In this document: positions 42,810 to 51,378 of the stretch, one piece after another | Layout of the letters: every line of letters begins with the position of its first letter | Position numbering within the stretch: position 1 is the first letter of the stretch | Assembly (NCBI RefSeq): GCF_003949795.1 | Contig: NZ_RPRY01000009.1 | Span: forward strand, 1 to 56,830 | DNA length: 56,830 nucleotides | Source: Streptomyces sp. WAC06614 | GTDB lineage: Bacteria; Actinomycetota; Actinomycetes; Streptomycetales; Streptomycetaceae | Direction: 5' to 3' | Notes under the pieces: model-generated | Told to the model about the DNA's origin: nothing | Database searches by the model: none | What the model saw: only the letters and a program-made list of their open reading frames with translations | Position numbers and translations under genes: made by a program

Positions 42810-43712
42810 TCAGATCTTGTCGTAGGTGGCGGTGTTCCAGAGGGCTCCGCCCTTGCCGGGGCCGCCGTCCTTCTTGTAGACGACGAAGTTGCCGTCGTCC
42901 TGGAGCAGCGCCCAGGCGCCGGCGTTGCCGTGGGTGTACGTGCGCCAGCGGACCTTGCCGTTGTTGTCGCCGGTGTACTCGGTGATCGTCATGTCGCCGG
43001 GGTAGAGGGAGGACATCTGGAGGCTCACGGCGGGGCCGCCGTAGGTGCCGCTGTTCCAGATGGCCTTGCCGTCGCTCTTGCGGTACATGACCAGGTTGTT
43101 GTCCCTCTGGAGGACCAGCCAGACGGTGGCGGACTGGGCCCAGTTGCCCCGCCACCAGGGCTGCGAGGCGTCCACGTACTGGGTGCAGAGGTAGGGCTGG
43201 CGCTCCGCGCTGCCGGTGGTCCACCGCTGGGCGACGCCGCTGGCGCGGCCGAACACCGAGAACTCGCCGCCCAGCAGAGTGGCGCTGATGGAGCCGGACT
43301 GTGTGCCGTAGGTCGCCGTGTGCCAGAGGCCGCCGCCGGTCTGCGGGCCGCCGCCTTGGCGGTAGACGACGAAGTTGCCGTCCTCCTGGAAGGTGGCGTA
43401 CGCACCCGGGTTGCCGTAGGTGCCGCTGTACCAGAGAGGGAGGTTATAGCCACCGGGGTTGCCGAGGGCGTACAGGACGAGGTTGCCGTCGGCCTGCATG
43501 ACCAGCTCGGTCCGGCTCACCTTGTCCACCAGGCGGTTGCTCGCCTCCAGACGCTGCCCGGGGTAGATCTGCGCGGTCACGCCGCTCATCGGGCCGCGGC
43601 AGTCGGTCGGCGCGGCGGCGGCCCGGGTGGCCGTCGCCGGGATCAGGGCCGCCGCGGTGGCGGTGGCGGCGAGCAGGGTGACGAGTGCTCTGCGGAGCGT
43701 GCCGGCACGCAT
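42810..43712 (-). CDS. Secreted B-lectin domain protein (paralogue 3)
   Basis: A 300-residue exported protein, signal peptide MRAGTLRRALVTLLAATATA, cleavage near RAAAAP. Signatures MQADGNLVLYAL, FQEDGNFVVYRQ, LQRDNNLVMYRK and LQDDGNFVVYKK. The loop between the domains (about 150-190, QPYLCTQYVDASQPWW) differs most from the paralogues, and each copy keeps a single Cys pair (one near the mature N-terminus, one in this loop) that may form a disulfide. The first gene of the lectin cluster in transcription order. Confidence 0.92.
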   Translation of the reverse strand: MRAGTLRRALVTLLAATATAAALIPATATRAAAAPTDCRGPMSGVTAQIYPGQRLEASNRLVDKVSRTELVMQADGNLVLYALGNPGGYNLPLWYSGTYGNPGAYATFQEDGNFVVYRQGGGPQTGGGLWHTATYGTQSGSISATLLGGEFSVFGRASGVAQRWTTGSAERQPYLCTQYVDASQPWWRGNWAQSATVWLVLQRDNNLVMYRKSDGKAIWNSGTYGGPAVSLQMSSLYPGDMTITEYTGDNNGKVRWRTYTHGNAGAWALLQDDGNFVVYKKDGGPGKGGALWNTATYDKI

Positions 43713-43833
43713 GATCGGATTCCCCCCATGGAATGTGTGCCCCGGTCGGCCGGCGCGGGCCGGTCGTGTCGGGTTTCTTTCTACACCGCCGCACTGTCAT
43801 TCGATCAACCGACTATTGCGTGCCCGAGCAGCG

Positions 43834-43869
43834 CCGAGGGGCGCGGCCCTGGTGGGTCGCGCCCCTCGG
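43834..43869 (-). terminator. purA terminator
   Basis: A 12-bp perfect stem (CCGAGGGGCGCG / CGCGCCCCTCGG) with a 12-nt loop, 15 nt downstream of purA on the minus strand. Confidence 0.88.
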
Positions 43870-43883
43870 GCGGTGGTCCGGTC

Positions 43884-45167
43884 CTACAGGAACGAGTTGA
43901 TCTCGATCGTCTCGGTGCGGCCGGGGCCGACGCCGATCGCGGAGATCGGGGCGCCCGACATCTCCTCCAGGGCCTTCACGTACGCCTGGGCGTTCTTCGG
44001 GAGCTCGCCGAAGGTCTGCGCCTTGGTGATGTCCTCCGACCAGCCGGGCAGGTACTCGTAGATCGGCTTCGCGTGGTGGAAGTCGGTCTGCGAGTACGGC
44101 AGCTCCTCGACGCGCTTGCCGTCGATCTCGTACGCGACGCAGACCGGGATCTGCTCCCAGCCGGTCAGCACGTCCAGCTTGGTGAGGAAGAAGTCGGTCA
44201 GACCGTTCACGCGGGTGGCGTAGCGGGCGATGACCGCGTCGAACCAGCCGCAGCGGCGGTCGCGGCCGGTGGTCACGCCGCGCTCGCCGCCGATGCGGCG
44301 CAGGTCCTCGCCGTCCTGGTCGAACAGCTCGGTCGGGAACGGGCCGGCGCCGACGCGGGTGGTGTACGCCTTCAGGATGCCGATGACCCGGGTGATCTTC
44401 GTCGGGCCCACGCCGGTGCCGGTGCAGGCGCCGCCGGCGGTCGGGTTCGAGGAGGTGACGAACGGGTACGTGCCGTGGTCGACGTCGAGGAGGGTGCCCT
44501 GGCCGCCCTCGAAGAGGACCACCTTGTCCTCGTCCAGCGCGTTGTTCAGGATCAGCGTGGTGTCGGCGACGTACGGCTTGATCCGCTCCGCGTACTGGAG
44601 CATCTCCTCCACGATCGCGGAAGCCTCGATCGCGCGGCGGTTGTAGAGCTTGGCGAGCAGCTGGTTCTTGTTCTCCAGCGCCGCCTCCACCTTCTGGGTG
44701 AGGATCGACTCGTCGTACAGGTCCTGCACGCGGATGCCGACGCGGTTGATCTTGTCCGCGTAGGTCGGGCCGATGCCGCGGCCGGTGGTACCGATCTTGC
44801 GCTTGCCGAGGAACCGCTCGCCGACCTTGTCGAGGGTGACGTTGTACGGCGTGATCAGGTGGGCGTTACCGCTGATCAGCAGCTTGGAGGTGTCGATGCC
44901 GCGGTCGTTCAGGCCCTGCAGCTCGGACAGCAGCACGGCCGGGTCGACGACGACGCCGTTGCCGATCACCGGGGTGCAGCCGGGGGACAGGATGCCGGAC
45001 GGGAGGAGGTGGAGGGCGTACTTCTGGTCGCCTACGACGACCGTGTGGCCGGCGTTGTTGCCGCCCTGGTAGCGGACCACGTAGTCGACGGAGCCACCGA
45101 GGAGGTCGGTGGCCTTCCCCTTGCCCTCGTCTCCCCACTGGGCTCCGAGCAGCACAAGAGCGGGCAC
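43884..45167 (-). CDS. purA: Adenylosuccinate synthetase
   Basis: A 427-residue enzyme making adenylosuccinate from IMP, GTP and aspartate. Signatures: [16 protein letters not shown] (P-loop), [49 protein letters not shown] and [14 protein letters not shown]. Start GTG 45167 gives [12 protein letters not shown], the standard N-terminus. A terminator-like hairpin lies about 100-130 nt upstream. Confidence 0.98.
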   Translation of the reverse strand: MPALVLLGAQWGDEGKGKATDLLGGSVDYVVRYQGGNNAGHTVVVGDQKYALHLLPSGILSPGCTPVIGNGVVVDPAVLLSELQGLNDRGIDTSKLLISGNAHLITPYNVTLDKVGERFLGKRKIGTTGRGIGPTYADKINRVGIRVQDLYDESILTQKVEAALENKNQLLAKLYNRRAIEASAIVEEMLQYAERIKPYVADTTLILNNALDEDKVVLFEGGQGTLLDVDHGTYPFVTSSNPTAGGACTGTGVGPTKITRVIGILKAYTTRVGAGPFPTELFDQDGEDLRRIGGERGVTTGRDRRCGWFDAVIARYATRVNGLTDFFLTKLDVLTGWEQIPVCVAYEIDGKRVEELPYSQTDFHHAKPIYEYLPGWSEDITKAQTFGELPKNAQAYVKALEEMSGAPISAIGVGPGRTETIEINSFL

Positions 45168-45268
45168 AGGCGTACACCTCTTCCGGATGGGGCATGTCCA
45201 AGGTCAGGGGGCGTACGACGATGTACACCGCAGGCTGAGCCGTCGGACCGGTACCCCGGAATAGACGA

Positions 45269-45296
45269 AGCCCCTGGCGCAATAGCGCAAGGGGCT
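45269..45296 (-). terminator. Hairpin in the purA leader or divergent promoter region
   Basis: AGCCCCTGGCGC / GCGCAAGGGGCT, a 12-bp stem with one mismatch and an AATA loop. On the minus strand it is followed by TTCGTCTATT. It could be an attenuator of purA or protect the two divergent units from each other. Confidence 0.55.
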
Positions 45297-45330
45297 CTTG
45301 CACAAAGATGCTACCCGAGGAAGGACCGAG

Positions 45331-46179
45331 GTGTCGGCTCCGGAGCCCACCATGAGCGAGGCGGGCGCGCCGGCAGGTGCCCTGCTGGTGCTCGTAGACC
45401 CGGTGGCCCGCCGGCTCGACGGCGAGTCCGTGCGGATCGCGAAGGACGTGCTGTGCGCGGGGGCGGCGGCCAAGGTCTGCCTCCCCGAGAGCCCCGAGGA
45501 GTTCGAGCGGGCACTCGCCCGCCGGGGTCATCGCCGGCCCGTGGTGGTGGGGGACGACCGGGCGCTGGTCCGGGCCGTGTCGCTGCTGCACCGCTCGCGG
45601 GAGCTGGCCGCGTCGGTGGTCTCGCTGATCCCGGTGGGGCCGGCCGGTGCGCTGGTCGTGGCGCGTTCGCTCGGGGTGCCGACCGGGGCGGTGGCGGCGG
45701 CGCGGGCCGTGCTGGGCGGGGTGGCGCAGCGGCACGACCTGCTGGTGGACGACAGCGACGGGGTGGTGCTCGGGGGTCTGCGGATCCCGCCGCTGGGGTC
45801 GCCGCCGGCGACGCCGAAGGCCGTCGGCACGCCGACGGTGTGGAGCGCGTGCCGGTCGCTGGCCCGGACCCTGGTCCGGCCGCCGGTCGCGGGGCACGGC
45901 GCCGCGACGGCGTACCGGCTGCGGGTGGAGGCGGACGGGGTGCTGCTGGCCGACGTCGACCAGCCGGTGCACGACGTGTCGGTCGCGGCGCGGGACGGGC
46001 TGGTGGAGGTGGTCGTCCGCGGGGGCTTCAGCGGGCCGCCGCGGCTGGCCCGGGTGCGGTCGGTGACCGTGACCGGCCCGGACTTCCGCTACCGGGCCGA
46101 CCACACCATCTCCGGCCCGGTCCGGCGGCGCACGTGGACCCTGCGGGCGGGGGCGTGGGGTCTGACGGTGCCGCGCTGA
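45331..46179 (+). CDS. Diacylglycerol-kinase-like protein
   Basis: A 282-residue protein of the DAGK/NAD-kinase-like fold. The beginning GALLVLVDPVARRLDGESVR corresponds to the phosphate-binding start of the DAGK catalytic domain, and RRPVVVGDDRALVRAVSLLH to the glycine-rich GGDGT loop region, here without the full GGDGT motif, so activity is uncertain. The C-terminal half is beta-rich (VRSVTVTGPDFRYRADHTIS), as in lipid kinases. GTG 45331 is preceded by GAGGAAGGA. Divergent from purA. Confidence 0.78.
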   Translation: MSAPEPTMSEAGAPAGALLVLVDPVARRLDGESVRIAKDVLCAGAAAKVCLPESPEEFERALARRGHRRPVVVGDDRALVRAVSLLHRSRELAASVVSLIPVGPAGALVVARSLGVPTGAVAAARAVLGGVAQRHDLLVDDSDGVVLGGLRIPPLGSPPATPKAVGTPTVWSACRSLARTLVRPPVAGHGAATAYRLRVEADGVLLADVDQPVHDVSVAARDGLVEVVVRGGFSGPPRLARVRSVTVTGPDFRYRADHTISGPVRRRTWTLRAGAWGLTVPR

Positions 46180-46183
46180 GGGC

Positions 46184-46314
46184 GCGCGGTGCCGTGTCGG
46201 GCCGGGCCGCTGCGCGGGGCCGGGGAGCGCGGTGCCGTGTCGGGCCGGGCCGCTGCGCGGGGCCGGGGCCGGGGCGCGGTGCCGGGTCGGGCCGGGCCGC
46301 TGCGCGGGGCCGGG
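46184..46314. repeat. Three-copy GC-rich tandem repeat between convergent genes
   Basis: Units start at 46184, 46227 and 46274 (periods 43 and 47 bp), each GCGCGGTGCCG[TG]GTCGGGC... ending GCGCGGGGCCGGG. They lie between the DAGK-like stop and the stop of the GbsR/MarR gene and carry internal hairpin potential. Confidence 0.88.
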
Positions 46315-46794
46315 CTACGTCGGCAGGTCGAGCTGGGCGCGGTGGGCGCGCCAGCGGTCCATCATGCCCAGCACCTCCTGCTGGAGGAACGCGAAGAAGG
46401 CGGCCGTCTCCGCCACCCGGGCGCCGGCCGGGGTGTCGGGGCCGAGACTCGCCGCGCCCTCGCGGAGGGTCTTCTCGAACAGGGACAGGGCCTGGTCGCG
46501 GCGGGTGAACGTCTCGTACCAGAGCTCGTTGTGCAGCACGTACCGGTCCCGGCGCGAGCCGGGCTCCCGCTCCCGGCTGACCATGCTGACCTGGGTCAGG
46601 TAGCTGACCGCGCCCGACACCGCGGCCGGGCTGATCTGCAGCGTCTCGCCGAGCTCCGCCGAGGTCATGGCCGCGCCGTCGCTGGCCAGCAGCGCCGCGA
46701 ACACCCGCGCGGCCATCCGCTGCATGCCCGCATCCGTGAGCTGCGCCGCGAACCGCTCCACGAAGCGGCCGACGGCTTCCTCGTCCCTGGTCAT
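46315..46794 (-). CDS. GbsR/MarR-family transcriptional regulator
   Basis: A 159-residue winged-helix repressor. The DNA-binding part is MTSAELGETLQISPAAVSGA then VSYLTQVSMVSREREPGSRR with the wing DRYVL; helices on both sides form the dimer. It is divergent from the two-gene ABC exporter with a 16-bp perfect palindrome between them, so it very likely represses the exporter and itself and responds to the exported compound. GGAGGAG before ATG 46794. Confidence 0.9.
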   Translation of the reverse strand: MTRDEEAVGRFVERFAAQLTDAGMQRMAARVFAALLASDGAAMTSAELGETLQISPAAVSGAVSYLTQVSMVSREREPGSRRDRYVLHNELWYETFTRRDQALSLFEKTLREGAASLGPDTPAGARVAETAAFFAFLQQEVLGMMDRWRAHRAQLDLPT

Positions 46795-46842
46795 GTCCGG
46801 CTCCTCCTGATCCACCACCCGAACTTTACGTGATTTCCTAGC

Positions 46843-46858
46843 TTCACAAATTTGTGAA
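46843..46858. promoter_or_regulatory. Operator palindrome for the GbsR/MarR regulator
   Basis: TTCACAAATTTGTGAA, a perfect 16-bp palindrome in the 84-nt divergent promoter region, 20 nt before the ABC ATPase start. AT-rich against a GC-rich background. Confidence 0.8.
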
Positions 46859-46878
46859 AGTAGCGTACGTTCAGAATC

Positions 46879-47790
46879 ATGACGAAGGCAATCAGCGTCG
46901 CCGGACTCCACAAGGCGTTCGGCCGCACCCGCGCCCTGGACGGCCTCGACCTCTCGGTCACCACCGGCGAGGTCCACGGCTTCCTCGGCCCCAACGGGGC
47001 CGGCAAGTCCACCACCATCCGGGTCCTGCTGGGCCTGCTGCGCGCCGACTCCGGCACCGCCCGGCTCCTCGGCGGCGACCCCTGGGCCGAGGCCGTCGAC
47101 CTGCACCGCCGCGTCGCCTACGTCCCCGGTGACGTCACCCTCTGGCCGAACCTCTCCGGCGGTGAGGTCATCGACCTCTACGGTCGGCTCCGCGGCGGCT
47201 CCCTCGACCGGAACCGGCGCGCCGCGCTGGTCGAACGCTTCGAGCTCGACCCCACCAAGAAGGGCCGCACCTACTCCAAGGGCAACCGGCAGAAGGTCGC
47301 CCTGGTCGCCGCCTTCGCCTCCGACGCCGAACTGCTGGTCCTCGACGAGCCGACGTCCGGCCTCGACCCGCTGATGGAGGAGGTCTTCCGTGGCTGCGTG
47401 ACCGAGGCGCGCGACGCCGGCCGCACGGTCCTGCTCAGCTCGCACATCCTCAGCGAGGTCGAGGCCCTGTGCGACCGGGTCAGCATCGTCCGCGCGGGCC
47501 GGACCGTGGAGAGCGGCACCCTCGCCGAGCTGCGCCACCTCACCCGCACCTCGATCAGCGCCGAGCTGGCCGGCCCGCCGAACGGCCTGGCCGAGCTGCC
47601 CGGGGTCCACGACGTCCGGGTCCACGGCGCCACGATCCGCCTCCAGGCCGACACCGACAAGCTGGACGCCGTCCTGCGCTCCCTGACCAGCTCGGGCGTA
47701 CGGTCGCTCACCTCGACCCCGCCCACCCTCGAAGAGCTGTTCCTGCGCCACTACACCCTCACCACCACGGGCGGGGTGGACGCACGATGA
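46879..47790 (+). CDS. ABC exporter ATP-binding protein
   Basis: A 303-residue ATPase of the drug-exporter (DrrA-like) type. Walker [21 protein letters not shown], signature region [16 protein letters not shown] (the usual LSGGQ reads YSKGN, typical of the tetronasin/TnrB subfamily), Walker [17 protein letters not shown], and the switch His in [13 protein letters not shown]. Its stop overlaps the permease ATG (ATGA). Confidence 0.94.
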   Translation: MTKAISVAGLHKAFGRTRALDGLDLSVTTGEVHGFLGPNGAGKSTTIRVLLGLLRADSGTARLLGGDPWAEAVDLHRRVAYVPGDVTLWPNLSGGEVIDLYGRLRGGSLDRNRRAALVERFELDPTKKGRTYSKGNRQKVALVAAFASDAELLVLDEPTSGLDPLMEEVFRGCVTEARDAGRTVLLSSHILSEVEALCDRVSIVRAGRTVESGTLAELRHLTRTSISAELAGPPNGLAELPGVHDVRVHGATIRLQADTDKLDAVLRSLTSSGVRSLTSTPPTLEELFLRHYTLTTTGGVDAR

Positions 47791-49370
47791 CGCGGCACCT
47801 CGCAGGCACCGCCACCCTGCTCCGGCTGGCCCTGCGCCGCGACCGGGTGATGATGCCGGTCTGGGTCCTGGCGACCACGGCGCTCGTGGTGAGCATGCCC
47901 CGCTCCCTGGGCAGCGTGTACGCGACCGCCGCCGAGCGGGCCGCGACCGCCGCCTCGATGAACGCCAACAGCTCGATGCGCTCCCTGTACGGGCCCGTCC
48001 TCGACGACTCCCTCGGCGGCCTGACCGCCTGGCGCGCGGGCGTCTTCGCCGCGGTCCTGGCCGCGATCATGAGCGTGACCGTGGTCGTCCGGCACACCCG
48101 CGAGGAGGAGGAGAGCGGCCGTCAGGAACTGCTGTCCGCCGCCGTGGTCGGGCGCCGGGCCCCGCTGACCGCGGCCCTGCTGGCCGCCCTCGTCGCCAAT
48201 GCCTCGATCGGTCTGCTGATCACCGCCGGGCTGGCCGGGCAGGGCGCGTCGGGCGCCCTCGCCCTCGGGCTCGCCGTGGCCGGGGCGGGCATGGTCTTCG
48301 CCGCCGCGGCGGCCGTCGCCGCCCAGCTCACCGAGAGCGCCCGGGCCGCCAAGGGCCTCGCCGCGGCCGTCCTGGGGGCCGCCTTCGTCCTCAGGTCGGC
48401 CGGTGACTCCGCCGCCGCGCGGGGGGACTCGCCGCTGGTGTGGGTCTCGCCGCTGGGCTGGGTGGAACACGTACGGGCCTTCGCCGGCGAACGCTGGTGG
48501 GTGCTCGGCCTGTTCGCCGCCTCCGTGGCCGCGCAGGCCGGCCTCGGCTACGCGCTGGCCGGGCGGCGCGACGTCGGCATGAGCTTCCTGGCCACCCGGC
48601 CGGGGCCTGCCGAGGGGCGGCTCGGGGGCACCGCGGCGCTGGCCTGGCGGCTCCAGCGGGGCGGCCTGCTCGGCTGGAGCGCCGGCTTCCTGGTGGCCGG
48701 GGTGGTCTTCGGCGGGATGGCCGAGGGCGCCGCCGACCTCGTCGGCGACAACGCCCGGACCCGCGAGATCATCCAGCGGATGGGGGGCCAGGGCGCCCTC
48801 ACCGACGCCTTCCTCGCGGCCATGGCCGGGATGCTGGGGCTGGTCGCGGCCCTGTTCATCGTCTCCTCGGTGCTGCGACTGTCCGCCGAGGAGAACGGCC
48901 GGCGCGCCGAACCGCTCCTGGCGCACCCCGTCGGCCGACTGCGCTGGGCCGGCGGGCACCTGGCCATCGCCTTCGGCGGCTCCGCGCTGATCCTGGCCCT
49001 CGGCGGGCTCGGCCTGGGCCTCGGCCACGCCGGGGGCGCCGCCGACACGGCGGGCGTGCTCGGCGCGTGCCTGGCGCAGCTGCCCGCCGTGTGGACGATC
49101 GGCGCCGTCGCGGTCCTGCTGTACGGCGCCGTGCCCCGGCTGGCCCCGGCCGCGTGGGCGGTGGCGGGGACCGCCCTGGCCCTGGGCTGGGTCGGCCCCG
49201 CCCTGAACCTGCCCCAGGCCGCCCTGGACCTCTCCCCCTTCGCCCACCTGCCCAAGCTGCCGGGCGCGGCGGACCCGGCCTGGACCCCGCTGGTCCTGCT
49301 GACGGCCCTGGCCGCCGCCCTCGCCACGACCGGCCTGACCGCCCTCCGCCGCCGCGACCTGACGACCTGA
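47787..49370 (+). CDS. ABC exporter permease (tetronasin/polyketide antibiotic type)
   Basis: A 527-residue membrane protein with about twelve hydrophobic segments in two homologous halves; [20 protein letters not shown] opens the first and [20 protein letters not shown] the second. This fused two-half permease coupled to a DrrA-like ATPase is typical of polyketide-antibiotic efflux systems. Start ATG 47787 overlaps the ATPase stop. Its 3' end lies in an 18-bp tandem repeat that carries the stop codon. Confidence 0.9.
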   Translation: MTRHLAGTATLLRLALRRDRVMMPVWVLATTALVVSMPRSLGSVYATAAERAATAASMNANSSMRSLYGPVLDDSLGGLTAWRAGVFAAVLAAIMSVTVVVRHTREEEESGRQELLSAAVVGRRAPLTAALLAALVANASIGLLITAGLAGQGASGALALGLAVAGAGMVFAAAAAVAAQLTESARAAKGLAAAVLGAAFVLRSAGDSAAARGDSPLVWVSPLGWVEHVRAFAGERWWVLGLFAASVAAQAGLGYALAGRRDVGMSFLATRPGPAEGRLGGTAALAWRLQRGGLLGWSAGFLVAGVVFGGMAEGAADLVGDNARTREIIQRMGGQGALTDAFLAAMAGMLGLVAALFIVSSVLRLSAEENGRRAEPLLAHPVGRLRWAGGHLAIAFGGSALILALGGLGLGLGHAGGAADTAGVLGACLAQLPAVWTIGAVAVLLYGAVPRLAPAAWAVAGTALALGWVGPALNLPQAALDLSPFAHLPKLPGAADPAWTPLVLLTALAAALATTGLTALRRRDLTT

Positions 49371-49440
49371 CGACACCTGACGACCTGACGACACCTGACG
49401 ACCTGACGACGCCTGACGACCTGACGACGCCTGACGACCT
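49361..49440 (+). repeat. 18-bp tandem repeat spanning the permease stop codon
   Basis: Four copies plus a partial of GACGACCTGACGACACCT (A/G variant at position 15). The first copy contains the last permease codons and TGA stop; the rest fill the gap to the convergent P450 gene. Same structure as the repeat at the hspR stop. Confidence 0.9.
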
Positions 49441-49444
49441 GGCC

Positions 49445-50653
49445 TCAGAACTCGACCAGCAGCTCCCGCAGGCCCCGGATCACATAGCCCTCCCGCCACT
49501 GCGGCTCGCGCACGAGCCGCAGTGGCGGCACCGTGTCCGCCAGCAGCGCCCCGAACGAGGCGGTCAGCTCCACCTTGGCCAGCGGCGCGCCCAGGCAGTA
49601 GTGGATGCCCGCGCCGAAGGCCAGGTGCGGATTGTCCGCCCGCGCCAGGTCGAGGGTGTCGGGCCGGGCGAACCGGGCGGGGTCCCGGTTCGCCGAGCCG
49701 AACAGCAGCGCCACCTCGGCCCCGCGCGGGATCACCGTCCCGCCGACCTCGATCTCGTCGAGCACCCAGCGTTCGAACATCTGCAGCGGAGTGTCGTAGC
49801 GCAGAAGTTCGTCCACAGCTGTGGACAACAGTCCGCGGTCGGCGCGCAGGGCGGCCAGCTCCGCCGGATGCCGGAACAGCGTCCACCACCCGTTGGCCGT
49901 GGTGTTCACCGTGGCCTCGTGACCGGCGTTGAGCAGCAGCACACAGGTGGAGATCATCTCCTGCTCGCTCAGCCTGCCGTCCTCGTCGTGCGCGGCGATC
50001 AACGCCGAGACCAAATCCTCACCCGGCTTCCCCCGCCGCTCGGCGATCAGCTCCCGCAGGTACGCGCTGAACTCCAGCGAGGCCCGCACCGCCCGCTGCG
50101 CGGTCTCCTCGGACGGATGGAGCTCGTACATCCCGCAGATGTCCGCCGACCAGGGCCGCAGCAGCCCCCGGTCCGCCTCCGGGATGCCCAGCAGCTCGGC
50201 GATCACGGCGACGGGCAGCGGCTCGGCGACCGCGGTGAGCAGGTCACCGCCCCCCTCGGCCACGAACGCGGCCACCAGCTCCTCGGCCATCCGCACCACG
50301 GTCGGCGCCAGCTGCTCCACCGTGCGCGGGGTGAAGGCCTTGGACACCAGCCGCCGCACCCGGGCGTGCGCGGGATCCTCCAGGTCGAGCATGCCCTGGT
50401 CGTTGAGGGTGTGGAACGGCTCGTGCTCGGGCGGCGGAGCGGTCCGCCCGAACTCCTCGTGGCTGAACCGGTGCAGATACGTCCGCCCCAGCCGCCGGTC
50501 CCGCAGCAGGGCGCTCACATCGGCGTGGTGCGGGATCAGCCACTGCCCGGTCGGCTCGTAGCGCAGGGCCCGGCCCCGGTCCCGCAGGGCGGCGTAGGCG
50601 GGGTACGGATCGGCGACGAACGAGGGGTTCCACGGGTCGAAGTCCATGTCCAT
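49445..50653 (-). CDS. Cytochrome P450 (CYP107-like)
   Basis: A 402-residue soluble bacterial P450. The I-helix oxygen-activation region is LLNAGHEATVNTTANGW (Glu-Ala-Thr after AGH), the ExxR of the K-helix is in DELLRYDTPLQ, and the heme-binding loop is LAFGAGIHYCLGAPLAKVEL with the Cys thiolate ligand. The substrate cannot be read; P450s at this place in Streptomyces are usually assigned to CYP107. Starts MDMDFDPWNP at 50653. No ferredoxin gene is adjacent. Confidence 0.94.
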   Translation of the reverse strand: MDMDFDPWNPSFVADPYPAYAALRDRGRALRYEPTGQWLIPHHADVSALLRDRRLGRTYLHRFSHEEFGRTAPPPEHEPFHTLNDQGMLDLEDPAHARVRRLVSKAFTPRTVEQLAPTVVRMAEELVAAFVAEGGGDLLTAVAEPLPVAVIAELLGIPEADRGLLRPWSADICGMYELHPSEETAQRAVRASLEFSAYLRELIAERRGKPGEDLVSALIAAHDEDGRLSEQEMISTCVLLLNAGHEATVNTTANGWWTLFRHPAELAALRADRGLLSTAVDELLRYDTPLQMFERWVLDEIEVGGTVIPRGAEVALLFGSANRDPARFARPDTLDLARADNPHLAFGAGIHYCLGAPLAKVELTASFGALLADTVPPLRLVREPQWREGYVIRGLRELLVEF

Positions 50654-50718
50654 CCCCGGACCTTAGCCCCGGTACGGCCCCGACGGCCCGGGCCTGCGCC
50701 GTGCCGGCCGGCCGCGCC

Positions 50719-51378
50719 CTACGAGGGGACGACCAGCCGGGTCTCGTACGCGTAGACCGCGGCCTGAGTGCGGTCGCGCAGGCCCAGCTTCACCAGGATC
50801 CTGCTGACGTGCGTCTTGACCGTGGACTCCGCGACGACGAGCCGGTCGGCCATCTCCGCATTGGACAGACCCTGAGCGATCAGCACCAGCACCTCCGTCT
50901 CCCGCTCCGTGAGTTCGCCCGCGGACGCCGGATCGCCCACCCGCGGCGGCTCCGACAGCCGGGAGAACTCCACGATCAGCCGCTTGGTCACCGACGGCGC
51001 CAGCAGCGCCTCCCCGGACGCCACCACCCGCACCCCGTCCGCGAGCTGCCGGGCGGAGGCGTCCTTGAGGAGGAACCCGGAAGCTCCCGCCCGCAGCGCC
51101 TGGTACACGTACTCGTCGAGGTCGAAGGTCGTCAGGACCAGCACCTTCGCGTCCGCGTCCGCCGCCACGATCTCCCGCGTGGCCTCCAGGCCGTTGAGGA
51201 CCGGCATCCGGATGTCCATCAGCACCACGTCCGGCCGCAGCGCCGCCACCTGGTCGACTGCCTCGCGCCCGTCGACCGCTTCGCCCACCACCTCGATGTC
51301 GGACTGCGCGTTCAGCAGGACCGAGAAGCCCTCCCTCACCATCATCTGGTCGTCCACGATCAGGACCTTGATCGTCAT
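50719..51378 (-). CDS. NarL/LuxR-type response regulator (system 1)
   Basis: A 219-residue regulator. The receiver (1-120) has the acidic pair in VLIVDDQMMVREGF, the phospho-Asp in DVVLMDIRMP (about residue 54), Thr in VLVLTTFDLDEY and Lys in GFLLKDASA. The C-terminal LuxR helix-turn-helix is LTERETEVLVLIAQGLSNAE, then MADRLVVAESTVKTHVSRIL. Its ATG overlaps the stop of the cognate histidine kinase (ATGA). Closely similar to the regulator at 52783. Confidence 0.95.
   Translation of the reverse strand: MTIKVLIVDDQMMVREGFSVLLNAQSDIEVVGEAVDGREAVDQVAALRPDVVLMDIRMPVLNGLEATREIVAADADAKVLVLTTFDLDEYVYQALRAGASGFLLKDASARQLADGVRVVASGEALLAPSVTKRLIVEFSRLSEPPRVGDPASAGELTERETEVLVLIAQGLSNAEMADRLVVAESTVKTHVSRILVKLGLRDRTQAAVYAYETRLVVPS

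Noticed and set aside
42756-46508. 1250-codon plus-strand open frame
   Set aside because: Runs antisense across a lectin gene and purA and out of frame through the DAGK-like gene; no domain recognised.
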